DNA of 64,000 bases, from positions 620,001 through 684,000 of the forward strand of contig JACKMK010000003.1 in the NCBI GenBank assembly GCA_024235395.1, given 5' to 3'. Below the pieces are notes generated by a model, which was not told where the DNA came from, did no database searches, and saw only the letters and a list, made by a program, of their open reading frames with translations. Below are positions 33,759 through 48,751 of this stretch, piece by piece. Origin of the DNA: Chromatiaceae bacterium (GTDB lineage Bacteria > Pseudomonadota > Gammaproteobacteria > Chromatiales > Chromatiaceae). Every line of letters starts with the position of its first letter. Position 1 is the stretch's first letter. Position numbers and translations under genes: made by a program.

Positions 33759-35090
33759 ATGAGGATCGTTTTATTGGGCCCACCGGGTTCTGGTAAGGCT
33801 GAACTTTCGCAGCGCATCTCCGATCATTATGGGATTCCCGTCATCACCGTCAACAGCGTGATGCAGCGCGCTGCCGCCGAGCAGTCCGAGTTGGGCCGCC
33901 TCGCCAAGGAAGCCATGGACATGTCGCGGGTCTCGGATGAGCTGCTGCTGGCACTGTTGCGTATCCAGCTACCGCAGATGGATCTGGGCAAGGGTTTCGT
34001 GCTCGTCGACCTGCCGAAGAACGCAGGCCAGGCCGACGTACTCGACAGCGTATTGAACGATCTGGGTGCCGGCATCGAGTTGGTGCTCAACCTGGAGGTC
34101 GACCCGGACGAACTCATGGAGCGCCTGGTCGGGCGGATCACCTGCGACAACTGCGGTGCGAAATATAACCTTTACGTGAACCCGCCGATGGTCGATGGCG
34201 TCTGCGACGAATGCGGCGCAAGGGTGGTGCGCAGGCCGGATGACTACGAAGAGACGATCAGCAACAGGCTGCGCGTCTACGAGGGGCAGATGGGGCCGCT
34301 GCTGCAGTATTACCGTCTGGGCGACAAGCTGAACCGCGTCGAGGCGGACGAGGGTGCCGACAAGGTCTGGAAGGCGGTGCGCAAGCTGATTGACGCAATG
34401 CCTCCCAGCATCCCGCCGGGTGGACAGCAGGATCGGGAGCAAGCCACGGTCGCCGCCGAACAACCGCGCAAGAAGGCAGCGACGCCGAAGAAGGCCGCGC
34501 CGGCCAAGCCGCGCACTGTGCCCGCCGCCGGTCCAGCCAAGGCGGCAGCCAAGACGCCGGCAAAGCGCCAGAAACCGGCTGCGGTGGCTGAATCCAAGGC
34601 GGCCGGGAAGGCCGGCCCGGCAAAGACTGAAGCAAAGAAGGCACCGGCCAAGAAAGCCACCGAGAAAAAGGTGGCGGCGAAAAAGCCGGTGGCGAAGAAA
34701 GCGGTCGCCAAGAAGACCGCGACCAAGAAAGCGGCGACCAAGAAAGTGGCGACCAAGAAAGCGGCGACCAAGAAAGCGGCGGTTAAGAAAGCGGCGGTCA
34801 AGAAGGCCGTCGCCAAGAAGCCGGCGGTCAAGAAGGCCGTGACCAAAAAGTCGGTGGCCAAGAAGGCGGCGGTCAAGAAGGTGTCGGCGAAAAAGCCGGT
34901 CGCAAAAAAAGCAGCGCCCAAGAAGGCTGCGAAAAAGAAGGCCTCGGCGAAGCCGCCGGTCGCCAAGAAGACGTCGGCGAAAAAGCCGGTCGCAAAAAAA
35001 GCGGCAACCAAGAAGGTCGCGAGCAAAAAGTCCCCGGCCAAAAAGGCGGCGACGAAAAAGAAGGTCGCGGCGAAGCGCTCGCGCCGTTGA
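33759..35090 (+). CDS. Adenylate kinase-like protein fused to a histone H1-like lysine/alanine tail
   Basis: A 443-residue two-part protein. Residues 1-220 form a nucleoside monophosphate kinase: Walker A LGPPGSGKAELSQR, and a zinc-type LID with four cysteines (ITCDNCGAKYN ... VCDECGARVV) and the arginine-rich RRPDDYEETISNRLRVYE. The NMP-binding part diverges: the usual FPRT is LPKN, changing a substrate arginine to lysine, and STGDMLR is NSVMQRA. From about 222 the chain turns into proline/alanine/lysine repeats (pentads such as ATKKA, AVKKA), like AlgP and histone-H1-like proteins that bind DNA. It is divergent from the pfp unit. The fusion suggests an enzyme tethered to nucleoid or RNA, or a DNA-binding protein with a nucleotide sensor; both are inference. 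Confidence 0.85.
   Translation: MRIVLLGPPGSGKAELSQRISDHYGIPVITVNSVMQRAAAEQSELGRLAKEAMDMSRVSDELLLALLRIQLPQMDLGKGFVLVDLPKNAGQADVLDSVLNDLGAGIELVLNLEVDPDELMERLVGRITCDNCGAKYNLYVNPPMVDGVCDECGARVVRRPDDYEETISNRLRVYEGQMGPLLQYYRLGDKLNRVEADEGADKVWKAVRKLIDAMPPSIPPGGQQDREQATVAAEQPRKKAATPKKAAPAKPRTVPAAGPAKAAAKTPAKRQKPAAVAESKAAGKAGPAKTEAKKAPAKKATEKKVAAKKPVAKKAVAKKTATKKAATKKVATKKAATKKAAVKKAAVKKAVAKKPAVKKAVTKKSVAKKAAVKKVSAKKPVAKKAAPKKAAKKKASAKPPVAKKTSAKKPVAKKAATKKVASKKSPAKKAATKKKVAAKRSRR
34621..35087 (+). repeat. Degenerate 15-base tandem repeats coding KKAxx pentads
   Basis: Units such as GCGACCAAGAAAGCG recur in frame throughout the tail. A perfect 29-base copy (34884-34912 and 34974-35002, 90 bases apart) includes an A7 run in both copies. 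Copy number is expected to vary between strains. Confidence 0.8.
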
Positions 35091-35111
35091 TCGGTCGGAT
35101 CGTCGCAGGAT

Positions 35112-35132
35112 CCCGGCGGTCGTTACGCCGGG
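35112..35132. terminator. Stem-loop between convergent genes
   Basis: CCCGGCG (35112-35118) pairs with CGCCGGG (35126-35132) around a seven-base loop. It lies 22 bases after the kinase-fusion stop and 24 bases before the small gene on the other strand; it can act in both directions. Confidence 0.6.
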
Positions 35133-35155
35133 AGACCCGGCGGGACCGCCCTCGA

Positions 35156-35380
35156 TCAGTCGAGCGACGGTCCGAGTTGGAACTCCACCGGTTCGAAGCC
35201 GCGGTCTTCGAGCATCGCGAGCACGTCTTCCCAGGTGTGGTCCGCATTCTCTTCTTCGACCTGGGCGATCAGCCCCGTCACGTGACGAAACACCTCTTGA
35301 TCCTGAAAATCCGGGGGGATCCGTACCAGTCGGATCTTGGTCTTGTCCTGGGCGGGCAGGATCATCAGTCTGTCGTTCAT
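35156..35380 (-). CDS. Small conserved hypothetical protein
   Basis: A 74-residue acidic soluble protein: MNDRLMILPAQDKTKIRLVR, then DFQDQEVFRHVTGLIAQVE and a C-terminal WEDVLAMLEDRGFEPVEFQLG. An AGGAAAC site precedes the ATG. The strand-helix-helix-strand pattern suggests a small globular fold. I do not recognise the family and no neighbour gives a clue. Confidence 0.6.
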   Translation of the reverse strand: MNDRLMILPAQDKTKIRLVRIPPDFQDQEVFRHVTGLIAQVEEENADHTWEDVLAMLEDRGFEPVEFQLGPSLD

Positions 35381-35498
35381 CGCGTTTCCTGAACCTTCGG
35401 TGAGCTGGGCCTACGTCGCATGATCGCGGCACGTACTCCGCATTTTCGCCGAATCTCCATGGGGGTGCACCTGCGCAAAGCGTAGGGTCAAACCCCCT

Positions 35499-37601
35499 TC
35501 ACTCGGATGACGCCAGGGCGGGCAGCCAGTCCCGTTCGCGTGCCTCGCCGCGGTTGTCGTGTCGGGTGAACCGCGGGATCTGTTGCGCTGCTACCGGTCG
35601 ACTGAAGAAATAGCCCTGCATGCAATCGCAGTTCAGCGCGCGCAGCTTCGTCACCTGCGCACGTTCCTCGACGCCCTCTGCAACCACCCCGCAACCCAGG
35701 ACGTGGGCCATCTCGATAATCGTACCGAGCAGCGCGGTGTCCTGTTCACTGGATAAGGTGTCGGCCACGAACGATCGATCGATCTTCACCCGGTCGATCG
35801 GCAACTCCTTGAGCGACACCAGCGACGAGTAGCCGGTGCCGAAGTCGTCCAATGCGATGCGCACGCCGAGTTCGCGTAACTGGGCGAGCGCGTTGCGTGC
35901 CTCGATATGGGTCTGGATCGCGCTCTCGGTGATCTCGAGTTCGAGCAGCTCTGGGCTTAGACCGGAGGCGACCAGCGCCGCACGCACGCTCGGTACGAAA
36001 TCCGCGTCGAGCAGTTGCAGCGGTGACATGTTGACGGCGACCGTCATTGGTGGAACACCGGCGTCGAACCAGGCCATTGCCTGCCCGCAGGCCTGTGCCA
36101 GGACCCACTCGCCGAGGGCGTCGATCAGACCCGCCTGCTCCGCGACCGGGATGAACTCGAGCGGCGGAATCAGACCGCGCTCGGGGTGGTTCCAGCGCAC
36201 CAGTGCTTCGACGCCGCAGCAGCCCCCGGTCAGGGCATCGATCTGCGGCTGATAATGCAGTTCGAACTGCCCCATGATCAGCGCCTGGCGGAGTTCCTGC
36301 TCGATCGTCAGGCGCTGTTCAGCAGCGCGCGACATCTCCGGTGCATAGCGCAGGCAGCGGATCTTGGTCGTGTGTTTGGCCGAATTCAGCGCGCTCTCTG
36401 CCGCCTTGAGCAGGCTCTGCGCATCCGCCCCATCGGTGGGATACACGGCGATGCCGACGCTCACCCGCGGACACACCGCCCGGTCGCCCAGACTGACCGG
36501 TAGCTGGATCTCTTCGCGACAGCGTTCGGCGACCCGGGTTGCGTCGAGGTCGTCCGAGATTCCGTGCACCAACAGTGCGATCTCGTCGCTGCCGAGGCGG
36601 GCCGCGAAATCGGTGCTGCGCAACAGACTGCCTACCCGTTGCGCGACGATCTTCAGCAGGTGATCCCCCGATTGGTGGCCAAAGGTATCGTTGATGTCCT
36701 TGAAGCCATCCAGATCGAGATACAACAGCGCAAAGCTGCCCGCACCCAACTGGTGGGACGCAATGCTGTTCTGCAGACGTTCGTGAAAATGCGTGCGCGA
36801 ACCGATGCCGGTAACCGGATCGTAGTAGGACAGCTGGTGTGCCCGATCCTGGAGCTCGCCGAGACGTTCGCGGTGCTCGTCGAGCGATTTGCGTTGTCGC
36901 GCTATCGTCGTCGTCGCGTGTTCCAGGCTGTGGCGGGTCAGTAGACCGTCGATGTAGTCGCGTACCAGGCGCTCGCCCTGCAGCGTCAGCACGACCGCGA
37001 ACAGCACTTCGATCCCCAGCAACAGCCAGCCACCGGCGGTGCCGTTGATCGCGACGGCAGCGGTCATCGTGAGTATCGGCAGCCAGAGAGACAGGGAGAA
37101 GCGCCGCCACAGCGAGCGCTCCAGCGTCAGCGTCGAATAGGCGCTGGTGGTGAACGCCAGCGTGGCGACCAGCAACAGTTCGGACATCCTGTCGATGCCG
37201 TGCACGAACAATACCGCGCCGACCAGGGCCCCCCATGAAAAGCCGCCGAGGTCCACTGCAGTCTGGTAGTCATGCACCCGGTGCAGGAAGTTGGCACTGC
37301 GCACCGTGACGAACCGCCGTGCCAGATGCACGCGCATGACGGCGGCTCCCACCATCAGCAGATAGAGCATGGATACCGCCGGCCAGTGCGCCGACATCTG
37401 CGGACTCAGCGCGATGAAAAAGGCCATTGCGGCGGGTGCCGTGAACGGTTGATAGCCGGTGCGCCGTCCCAGCTCTGCCGCGGATTGTTCACAGATGCGC
37501 TGCAGGGCCGGGCTTGGGTTCGGCGAACAGCTGGTGAGCCAGTCCTGCGCGGTATCCCGCAGTGGCCTGTCTAGCAGCCGGTCCGTATCGTCAGTTTCCA
37601 T
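35499..37601 (-). CDS. Membrane GGDEF-EAL protein with degenerate GGDEF
   Basis: A 700-residue c-di-GMP protein. Residues about 55-230 hold several membrane segments forming a sensor of unknown type, then a short coiled coil. The GGDEF domain (about 260-425) reads RLGSDEIALLV, so the catalytic GGDEF is changed to GSDEI and cyclase activity is doubtful; the RSTD inhibitory-site motif before it is kept. The EAL domain (about 440-690) is complete (GVEALVRWNHP, VNMSPLQLLD, LDDFGTGYSSLV), so the protein is probably a phosphodiesterase. The ATG at 37601 follows GAGGAGAG at good spacing. It is last in a minus-strand run of signalling genes. Confidence 0.88.
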   Translation of the reverse strand: METDDTDRLLDRPLRDTAQDWLTSCSPNPSPALQRICEQSAAELGRRTGYQPFTAPAAMAFFIALSPQMSAHWPAVSMLYLLMVGAAVMRVHLARRFVTVRSANFLHRVHDYQTAVDLGGFSWGALVGAVLFVHGIDRMSELLLVATLAFTTSAYSTLTLERSLWRRFSLSLWLPILTMTAAVAINGTAGGWLLLGIEVLFAVVLTLQGERLVRDYIDGLLTRHSLEHATTTIARQRKSLDEHRERLGELQDRAHQLSYYDPVTGIGSRTHFHERLQNSIASHQLGAGSFALLYLDLDGFKDINDTFGHQSGDHLLKIVAQRVGSLLRSTDFAARLGSDEIALLVHGISDDLDATRVAERCREEIQLPVSLGDRAVCPRVSVGIAVYPTDGADAQSLLKAAESALNSAKHTTKIRCLRYAPEMSRAAEQRLTIEQELRQALIMGQFELHYQPQIDALTGGCCGVEALVRWNHPERGLIPPLEFIPVAEQAGLIDALGEWVLAQACGQAMAWFDAGVPPMTVAVNMSPLQLLDADFVPSVRAALVASGLSPELLELEITESAIQTHIEARNALAQLRELGVRIALDDFGTGYSSLVSLKELPIDRVKIDRSFVADTLSSEQDTALLGTIIEMAHVLGCGVVAEGVEERAQVTKLRALNCDCMQGYFFSRPVAAQQIPRFTRHDNRGEARERDWLPALASSE

Positions 37602-37767
37602 GCCCACTCTCCTCGTCGTGCGGGAAGCGCCCTGGGGCGTCGGTTCGCCGCAGTACGATGCAAGGTCCATGGTGCGATTGTCGGCATCGGGCCGGCTCTG
37701 CAGGATCGGGGAACACCCGATTGCGTGCTTCGCAAAACCTGAAGTTGGGAAACCCGTGGCGCCGGTT

Positions 37768-38580
37768 TCAGTGGGTCCCGGCACAGTCGGTCGCCCCGCA
37801 CAGGTCGCCCGATTCGAGTGCGGCGCAGGATCGGGAGACGCCCTGGACGACAAAGTCGACGGCGAGCTCGCGTACGGCCCGCGCACCACCCATCCAGTCG
37901 AACTCCCGCAGCTCCATCCACAGTATCTGGCAGGAGGATGCCTCGATTAGCTGGCAAAACAGTCGCAGGCGGTTGCCCGACCAGCGCAGGGTGCACGCGA
38001 GCTGGAGCTCATTGGCGCCGGGGAGCCGAGAATGTTTCGGAAGTGCTTGCTCACTTTCAAACAGGTTGCCGGGAGGTGGCAGAATGACGCATTCGGTCGA
38101 TGCCAGCGCGAGATAGATCTCGCCGAGCAGGTCTGCGCTGAATTCCTGGTGCTCCGGGACGCCGCTTGTGCAGTCGAACGCGTCGATACCCAGTACCGGG
38201 TGGGCCGTATCCCGTCCGCGACCGGGCGACGCGTCGCGTCCCGTACGATCCTTTACCACGACTGCCAGCCGGCCCGGCAGCATCTCCAGACGAAGCAGAT
38301 TGAATCGCCCATCGGTTCGGTAATAGTTGTCGAGCCTGCATCGCAGCCGTTGGGCGGCGCTGTCTTCGATGGCGGACCACGCCGAACTCGACCGATCGAT
38401 CGCGTCCTGATCATGGCCGACCACGGCGTGCTGTCTGGATGGGTGTCGCCAGTTGGCGAGATGCTCGAACACCACCTGGGTCAGCAACAACTTGAACAGC
38501 CGGGCATCGCGAAACTCGGCGCTGGTGACCACCCGCTGCAGTTCGTCCAAGACCTGGTTTTCGTAGTCGATGCCCGTCAT
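37768..38580 (-). CDS. Hypothetical protein with possible winged-helix-like N-terminus
   Basis: A 270-residue protein; ATG at 38580 follows AAGGAGG nine bases upstream. Residues about 8-100 have the pattern of the DNA-binding-like domain found before TPR or adenylate-cyclase-type proteins: VLDELQRVVTSAEFRDARLFK then SAAQRLRCRLDNYYRTDGRFN and LEMLPGRLAVVV. These match the general form 'L-x-x-I-x-x-S-x-x-F ... R-L-R-x-K-L-x-x-Y-Y ... I-x-L-P-K-G'. The remaining 170 residues lack any recognised domain and no membrane segment is seen. It lies between the LuxR-type regulator and the GGDEF-EAL gene. Family placement is tentative. Confidence 0.6.
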   Translation of the reverse strand: MTGIDYENQVLDELQRVVTSAEFRDARLFKLLLTQVVFEHLANWRHPSRQHAVVGHDQDAIDRSSSAWSAIEDSAAQRLRCRLDNYYRTDGRFNLLRLEMLPGRLAVVVKDRTGRDASPGRGRDTAHPVLGIDAFDCTSGVPEHQEFSADLLGEIYLALASTECVILPPPGNLFESEQALPKHSRLPGANELQLACTLRWSGNRLRLFCQLIEASSCQILWMELREFDWMGGARAVRELAVDFVVQGVSRSCAALESGDLCGATDCAGTH

Positions 38581-38763
38581 ATCCCCATCCTCCTTGGCCA
38601 CGCGGTGGCCCTCGAGGTGCCACCCCGACCGAGCGCGCGAGTGGCGCCCCGGGGGCCTCGTTCCACCCAGATATTCGGCGAGATGGGGGATTCGGCGTAT
38701 CAGCGATTGCCTGATATGCGGGTTCCAAAAACCTGATGTGCAGCGGACCCGGTGGCCGGGGGT

Positions 38764-39414
38764 TCAGTCGTCCAGCGAGGTGATCCCGACCCGGACGGCA
38801 TATTTGGTGAGTTCTGCCACGCTGTGCAGGTCCAGTTTGTCCATGATCTTCTTGCGGTGGGTTTCGACGGTCTTGACGCTGACGAACAGGCGTTCGGCGA
38901 TCTCCGCGGTGGAATGGCCTTCGGCGATCAGCTGCAATGTCTCCTTTTCGCGCGCGGTCAACGGCGATTGCGCGTCGCCCTCGTTCAGCTGGCCCAGTGC
39001 CACATCCTGAAGGATCCCTCCCGAGGCCTGCGGGCTCACGTAGATGCGACCACCCAGCAGTGAGCGCAGTGCGGTGACGATCTCTTCGAATGCGTTTTCC
39101 TTCAGCAGATAACCCAGCGCGCCCGCTTCGAGCATCTGACGAACAAATCGACTGTCGGAGTGCATCGACAGCGCCAGTACCCGGACCTCGGGCCGCGCGG
39201 CGACCAGTTGGCGAGTGGCCTCGATCCCGTTCATCTCGCTCATCGCGACATCCATGATCACGATCTCGGGATTGAGTTGTTTCGCCAGGCGCACCGCTTC
39301 GCGACCGTTGCTGGCCTCTCCCACCACTTCGAATCCGCCTGCGTCGCCGATCAGTTTGCGCAGCCCTTCGCGCAATATCTTGTGATCGTCGACGATCATT
39401 ATCCTGGTCTTCAC
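38764..39414 (-). CDS. NarL/FixJ (LuxR-type) response regulator
   Basis: A 216-residue transcription regulator. The receiver has D9-D10, phospho-acceptor D55 in IVIMDVAMSEMNG and the lysine in YLLKENAF. A LuxR-type helix-turn-helix covers about 150-212 (LTAREKETLQLIAEGHSTAEIAERLFVS). Its GTG start overlaps the stop of the receiver-kinase gene by four bases, so it is the likely final phosphate acceptor of that kinase. Confidence 0.95.
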   Translation of the reverse strand: MKTRIMIVDDHKILREGLRKLIGDAGGFEVVGEASNGREAVRLAKQLNPEIVIMDVAMSEMNGIEATRQLVAARPEVRVLALSMHSDSRFVRQMLEAGALGYLLKENAFEEIVTALRSLLGGRIYVSPQASGGILQDVALGQLNEGDAQSPLTAREKETLQLIAEGHSTAEIAERLFVSVKTVETHRKKIMDKLDLHSVAELTKYAVRVGITSLDD

Positions 39415-40507
39415 GGTGCGACCTCGCTGCGGGTCATCGGCACCTGCAATGTTATGCGCGTACCGGCCCCGCTCTCCAGCGAGAACTGGCCCCCCAGGGA
39501 ATCGATCCGGTCGCGCAGCGCGAACAGGCCGAAGTTGCCGTCCTCGGGGCGGTGGCCCGGGGACCTCGCCGCCCCTATGCCGACACCGTCATCGCGCACC
39601 TCGATGACGATGTCGCCGTGATGCGTGTTCAGTGCGATCGACGCCTTGGTGGCATGCGCATGTTTCACGATGTTGATCAGCACCTCACGTATTGCTCGGA
39701 ACAGGAACACCAGGGTCTCTTCGTCGAGGTGGGCATAGGATTCCGCAGTGTCCACCCGGTATTCGATGGCATGTCGGCCGAGTATCGTCTCCGCGAGCCA
39801 CTCGACGGCTGGTCCGAGCCCCAGCTCATACAGCGCAGGCGGGCTGAGCTGGACCATCAGCGTGCGCAGCTCCTTCAGCGTGGTGTCGATACCCACCACG
39901 AGTTCGTCGAGTTCGGCGTGAGCCTTGGGGTCGACGGCGGCGCGCAGGCGCCCGAGGTTCATCTTGGACAGCACCAGTCGTTGGGCGGGGCCATCGTGCA
40001 ACTCCTGTGCGATCCTTCGTCGTTCGCGCTCTTCGGCCAGCACCAGTTCTGCGCTGACGATACGCAGGTGTTCGGTGCGCTCCTTCACGTGCTGTTCGAG
40101 GGTCTGGTTCTGCAGCTCCAACTCGCGACGGACACTGCGCAACGCCAGGTGGGTGCGGATGCGCGCCCTTACCGTCGGCGGGCTGATCGGTTTGGTGATG
40201 TAGTCCACGGTACCCAGGCTCAGTCCGTGGGTCTCACCCTCGACGTCGTCACGTGCGGTCAGGAAGATCACCGGGATCTGTTTGCCTACCGCGTCCTGTT
40301 TGATCCGCCGGCAGGTCTCGTAACCGTCGATACCCGGCATCAATACGTCGAGGAGGATCAACGCGGGCGGGTCGCCGTCGTGCAGCCGCGACAGTCCCTG
40401 TTCCCCGGACTTGGCGACGATCAACCGGTAGTCGTCTTGCAGGGTGTCGACCAGGATATCCAGATAGGGTCTTTCATCGTCGACAATCAGGATCTTTGGT
40501 TTGTCGG

Positions 40508-40511
<4 letters not shown>
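39411..40511 (-). CDS. Receiver-histidine kinase (HisKA_3 type)
   Basis: A 366-residue soluble protein. An N-terminal receiver (D55 in LILLDVLMPGIDGYE, K107) is joined by a coiled coil to a NarX-like kinase: His172 in RRRIAQELHDGPAQRLVLSK and an ATPase part with REVLINIVKHAHA, VRDDGVGIG and GNFGLFALRDRI. A receiver in front lets an upstream kinase or Hpt set its activity. It overlaps both the giant hybrid kinase gene and the LuxR regulator gene by four bases, so the three proteins very likely form one phosphorelay. Confidence 0.93.
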
Positions 40512-47272
<6,761 letters not shown>

Positions 47273-47406
47273 GGTGATCGCGGTGAACCGTGGTCGGGAA
47301 AGCGATCACCGTCCGTGCACCGGTGGACAGGGTCTGGCGTGTCGCTTTCCTAGCGTATCCGGCGAGTATAGGTCAGCTGGTCTGACGCGGCTCGCCGATG
47401 TCGCGA

Positions 47407-48738
47407 TCAGTCGCCGCCGACCGTCATCCGCTCGATCAGCCAGGAACCTGTCTTCACGCTGCCCGGGATGTCGCTGTCGGTGCCAACGGCGGCCAGCTGA
47501 CGAAACATGTCGCGCAGGTTGCCGGCCACGGTGATTTCATCGACCGGATACTGGATCTCGCCGTGCTCCACCCAGAAGCCCGAGGCACCGCGCGAATAGT
47601 CGCCGGTGACCAGGTTGCTGCCCTGGCCCATCAATTCGGTCACAAGGACGCCGCGGTCCATCTCGCGCAGCAGTTCTTCGAACGATTGGCCGCTGCTGTC
47701 GATTCGCGCGTTGTGTACGCCGCCGGAGCTGGCGGTGCTCTGCAGTCCGAGCTTGCGTGCAGCATAGCTGTCGAGCAGGTAGCCTTGCAGGATACCCGCG
47801 CTGATCAATTCGCGATGACGGGTCGCCACGCCCTCGTTGTCGAAGGGTGCGCTGGCCGGCCCGCGCGGTTGCAGTGGGTCTTCGCTGATCCGAACCCAGT
47901 CCGGAAAGATCTGTTCGCCGACCTGGTCGAGCAGGAAGGTCGACTTGCGATACACGGCGTGTCCTCGGATCGCCGCGAACAGGCTGCGCAACAGGCTTGG
48001 TGCGACATCGGCCTGGAACAGCACCGGGCACTCGCGGGTGTTCAGATGGCGTGCGCCGAGGCGCGCGAGCGCGCGTTGAGCGGCCTTGCGGCCGATTGTC
48101 GTCGGGTCGCCGAGTTCGCCGGGTACACGGTCGCTGTTGTACCAGTAGTCGCGCTGCATCTCGTCGCCCTCTTCCGCGATGACCGCACAGCTCAGGCTGT
48201 GGCGCGTGGTCGGGTAGCCGCCGACGAAGCCATGCGTGTTGCCGTAGATGAAGCTGGAGCGCTGGGTATAGAGGGTCGCACCTTCGGAGTTGCTGATGCG
48301 GGGATCCAGGGAACGTGCCGCATCCTCGCAGTCGCGTGCGATCGTTGCCGCATCGTCGGCCGCGAGTTCCCAGGGGTGATACAGGTCGAGGTCTGGTATG
48401 TCGCGCGCCATCAGCTCGGCATCCGCCAGGCCGGCGGCCGGATCTTCCGAGGTGTAGCGGGCGATGCGACAGGCCGCGGCAACACTTTCGCGGATTGCGT
48501 CCGGGCGCAGGTCGGTCGTGTTGGCTGAACCTTTGCGGTTGCCGAAGTAAACGGTGATACCGAGCCCGTTGTCGCTGGTGTGCTCAATGGTCTCGGTCTC
48601 ACCGAGGCGCACCGTCACCGACAGGCCGGTCTGCGCCGATACACCGGCCTCCGCGGTGTCTGCGCCCTGATTGCGGGCTTCACGCAGCAGGTCCTCGACG
48701 ACCTGTTCGAGTTGCGCGATCTGTTGAACCTGATTCAT
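47407..48738 (-). CDS. pmbA: Metalloprotease-like subunit PmbA/TldE
   Basis: A 443-residue partner of TldD. The TldD/TldE heterodimer degrades the CcdA antitoxin and matures microcin-type peptides by removing leader sequences. The ATG at 48738 starts MNQVQQIAQLEQVVEDLL. The sequence shows LPARAGADTAE-like early repeats, FIYGNTHGFVGGYPTTRHS and the C-terminal GSNLVTGDYSRGASGFWVEHG. It lacks the HExxxH zinc site, as expected for the E subunit. It lies 13 bases after tldD on the same strand, so they are co-transcribed. Confidence 0.95.
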   Translation of the reverse strand: MNQVQQIAQLEQVVEDLLREARNQGADTAEAGVSAQTGLSVTVRLGETETIEHTSDNGLGITVYFGNRKGSANTTDLRPDAIRESVAAACRIARYTSEDPAAGLADAELMARDIPDLDLYHPWELAADDAATIARDCEDAARSLDPRISNSEGATLYTQRSSFIYGNTHGFVGGYPTTRHSLSCAVIAEEGDEMQRDYWYNSDRVPGELGDPTTIGRKAAQRALARLGARHLNTRECPVLFQADVAPSLLRSLFAAIRGHAVYRKSTFLLDQVGEQIFPDWVRISEDPLQPRGPASAPFDNEGVATRHRELISAGILQGYLLDSYAARKLGLQSTASSGGVHNARIDSSGQSFEELLREMDRGVLVTELMGQGSNLVTGDYSRGASGFWVEHGEIQYPVDEITVAGNLRDMFRQLAAVGTDSDIPGSVKTGSWLIERMTVGGD

Positions 48739-48751
48739 GGGATACCGTAGG

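Noticed and set aside
34621..35087. CRISPR-like tandem repeats
   Set aside because: The 15-base units are in frame, contiguous and code for KKA pentads without spacers, so they are a coding repeat, not a CRISPR array.
33969..35432. 487-codon minus-strand frame with LFRRRLLG repeats
   Set aside because: It is the reverse complement of the lysine/alanine repeats of the adenylate kinase fusion, so the repeats are a mirror artefact.
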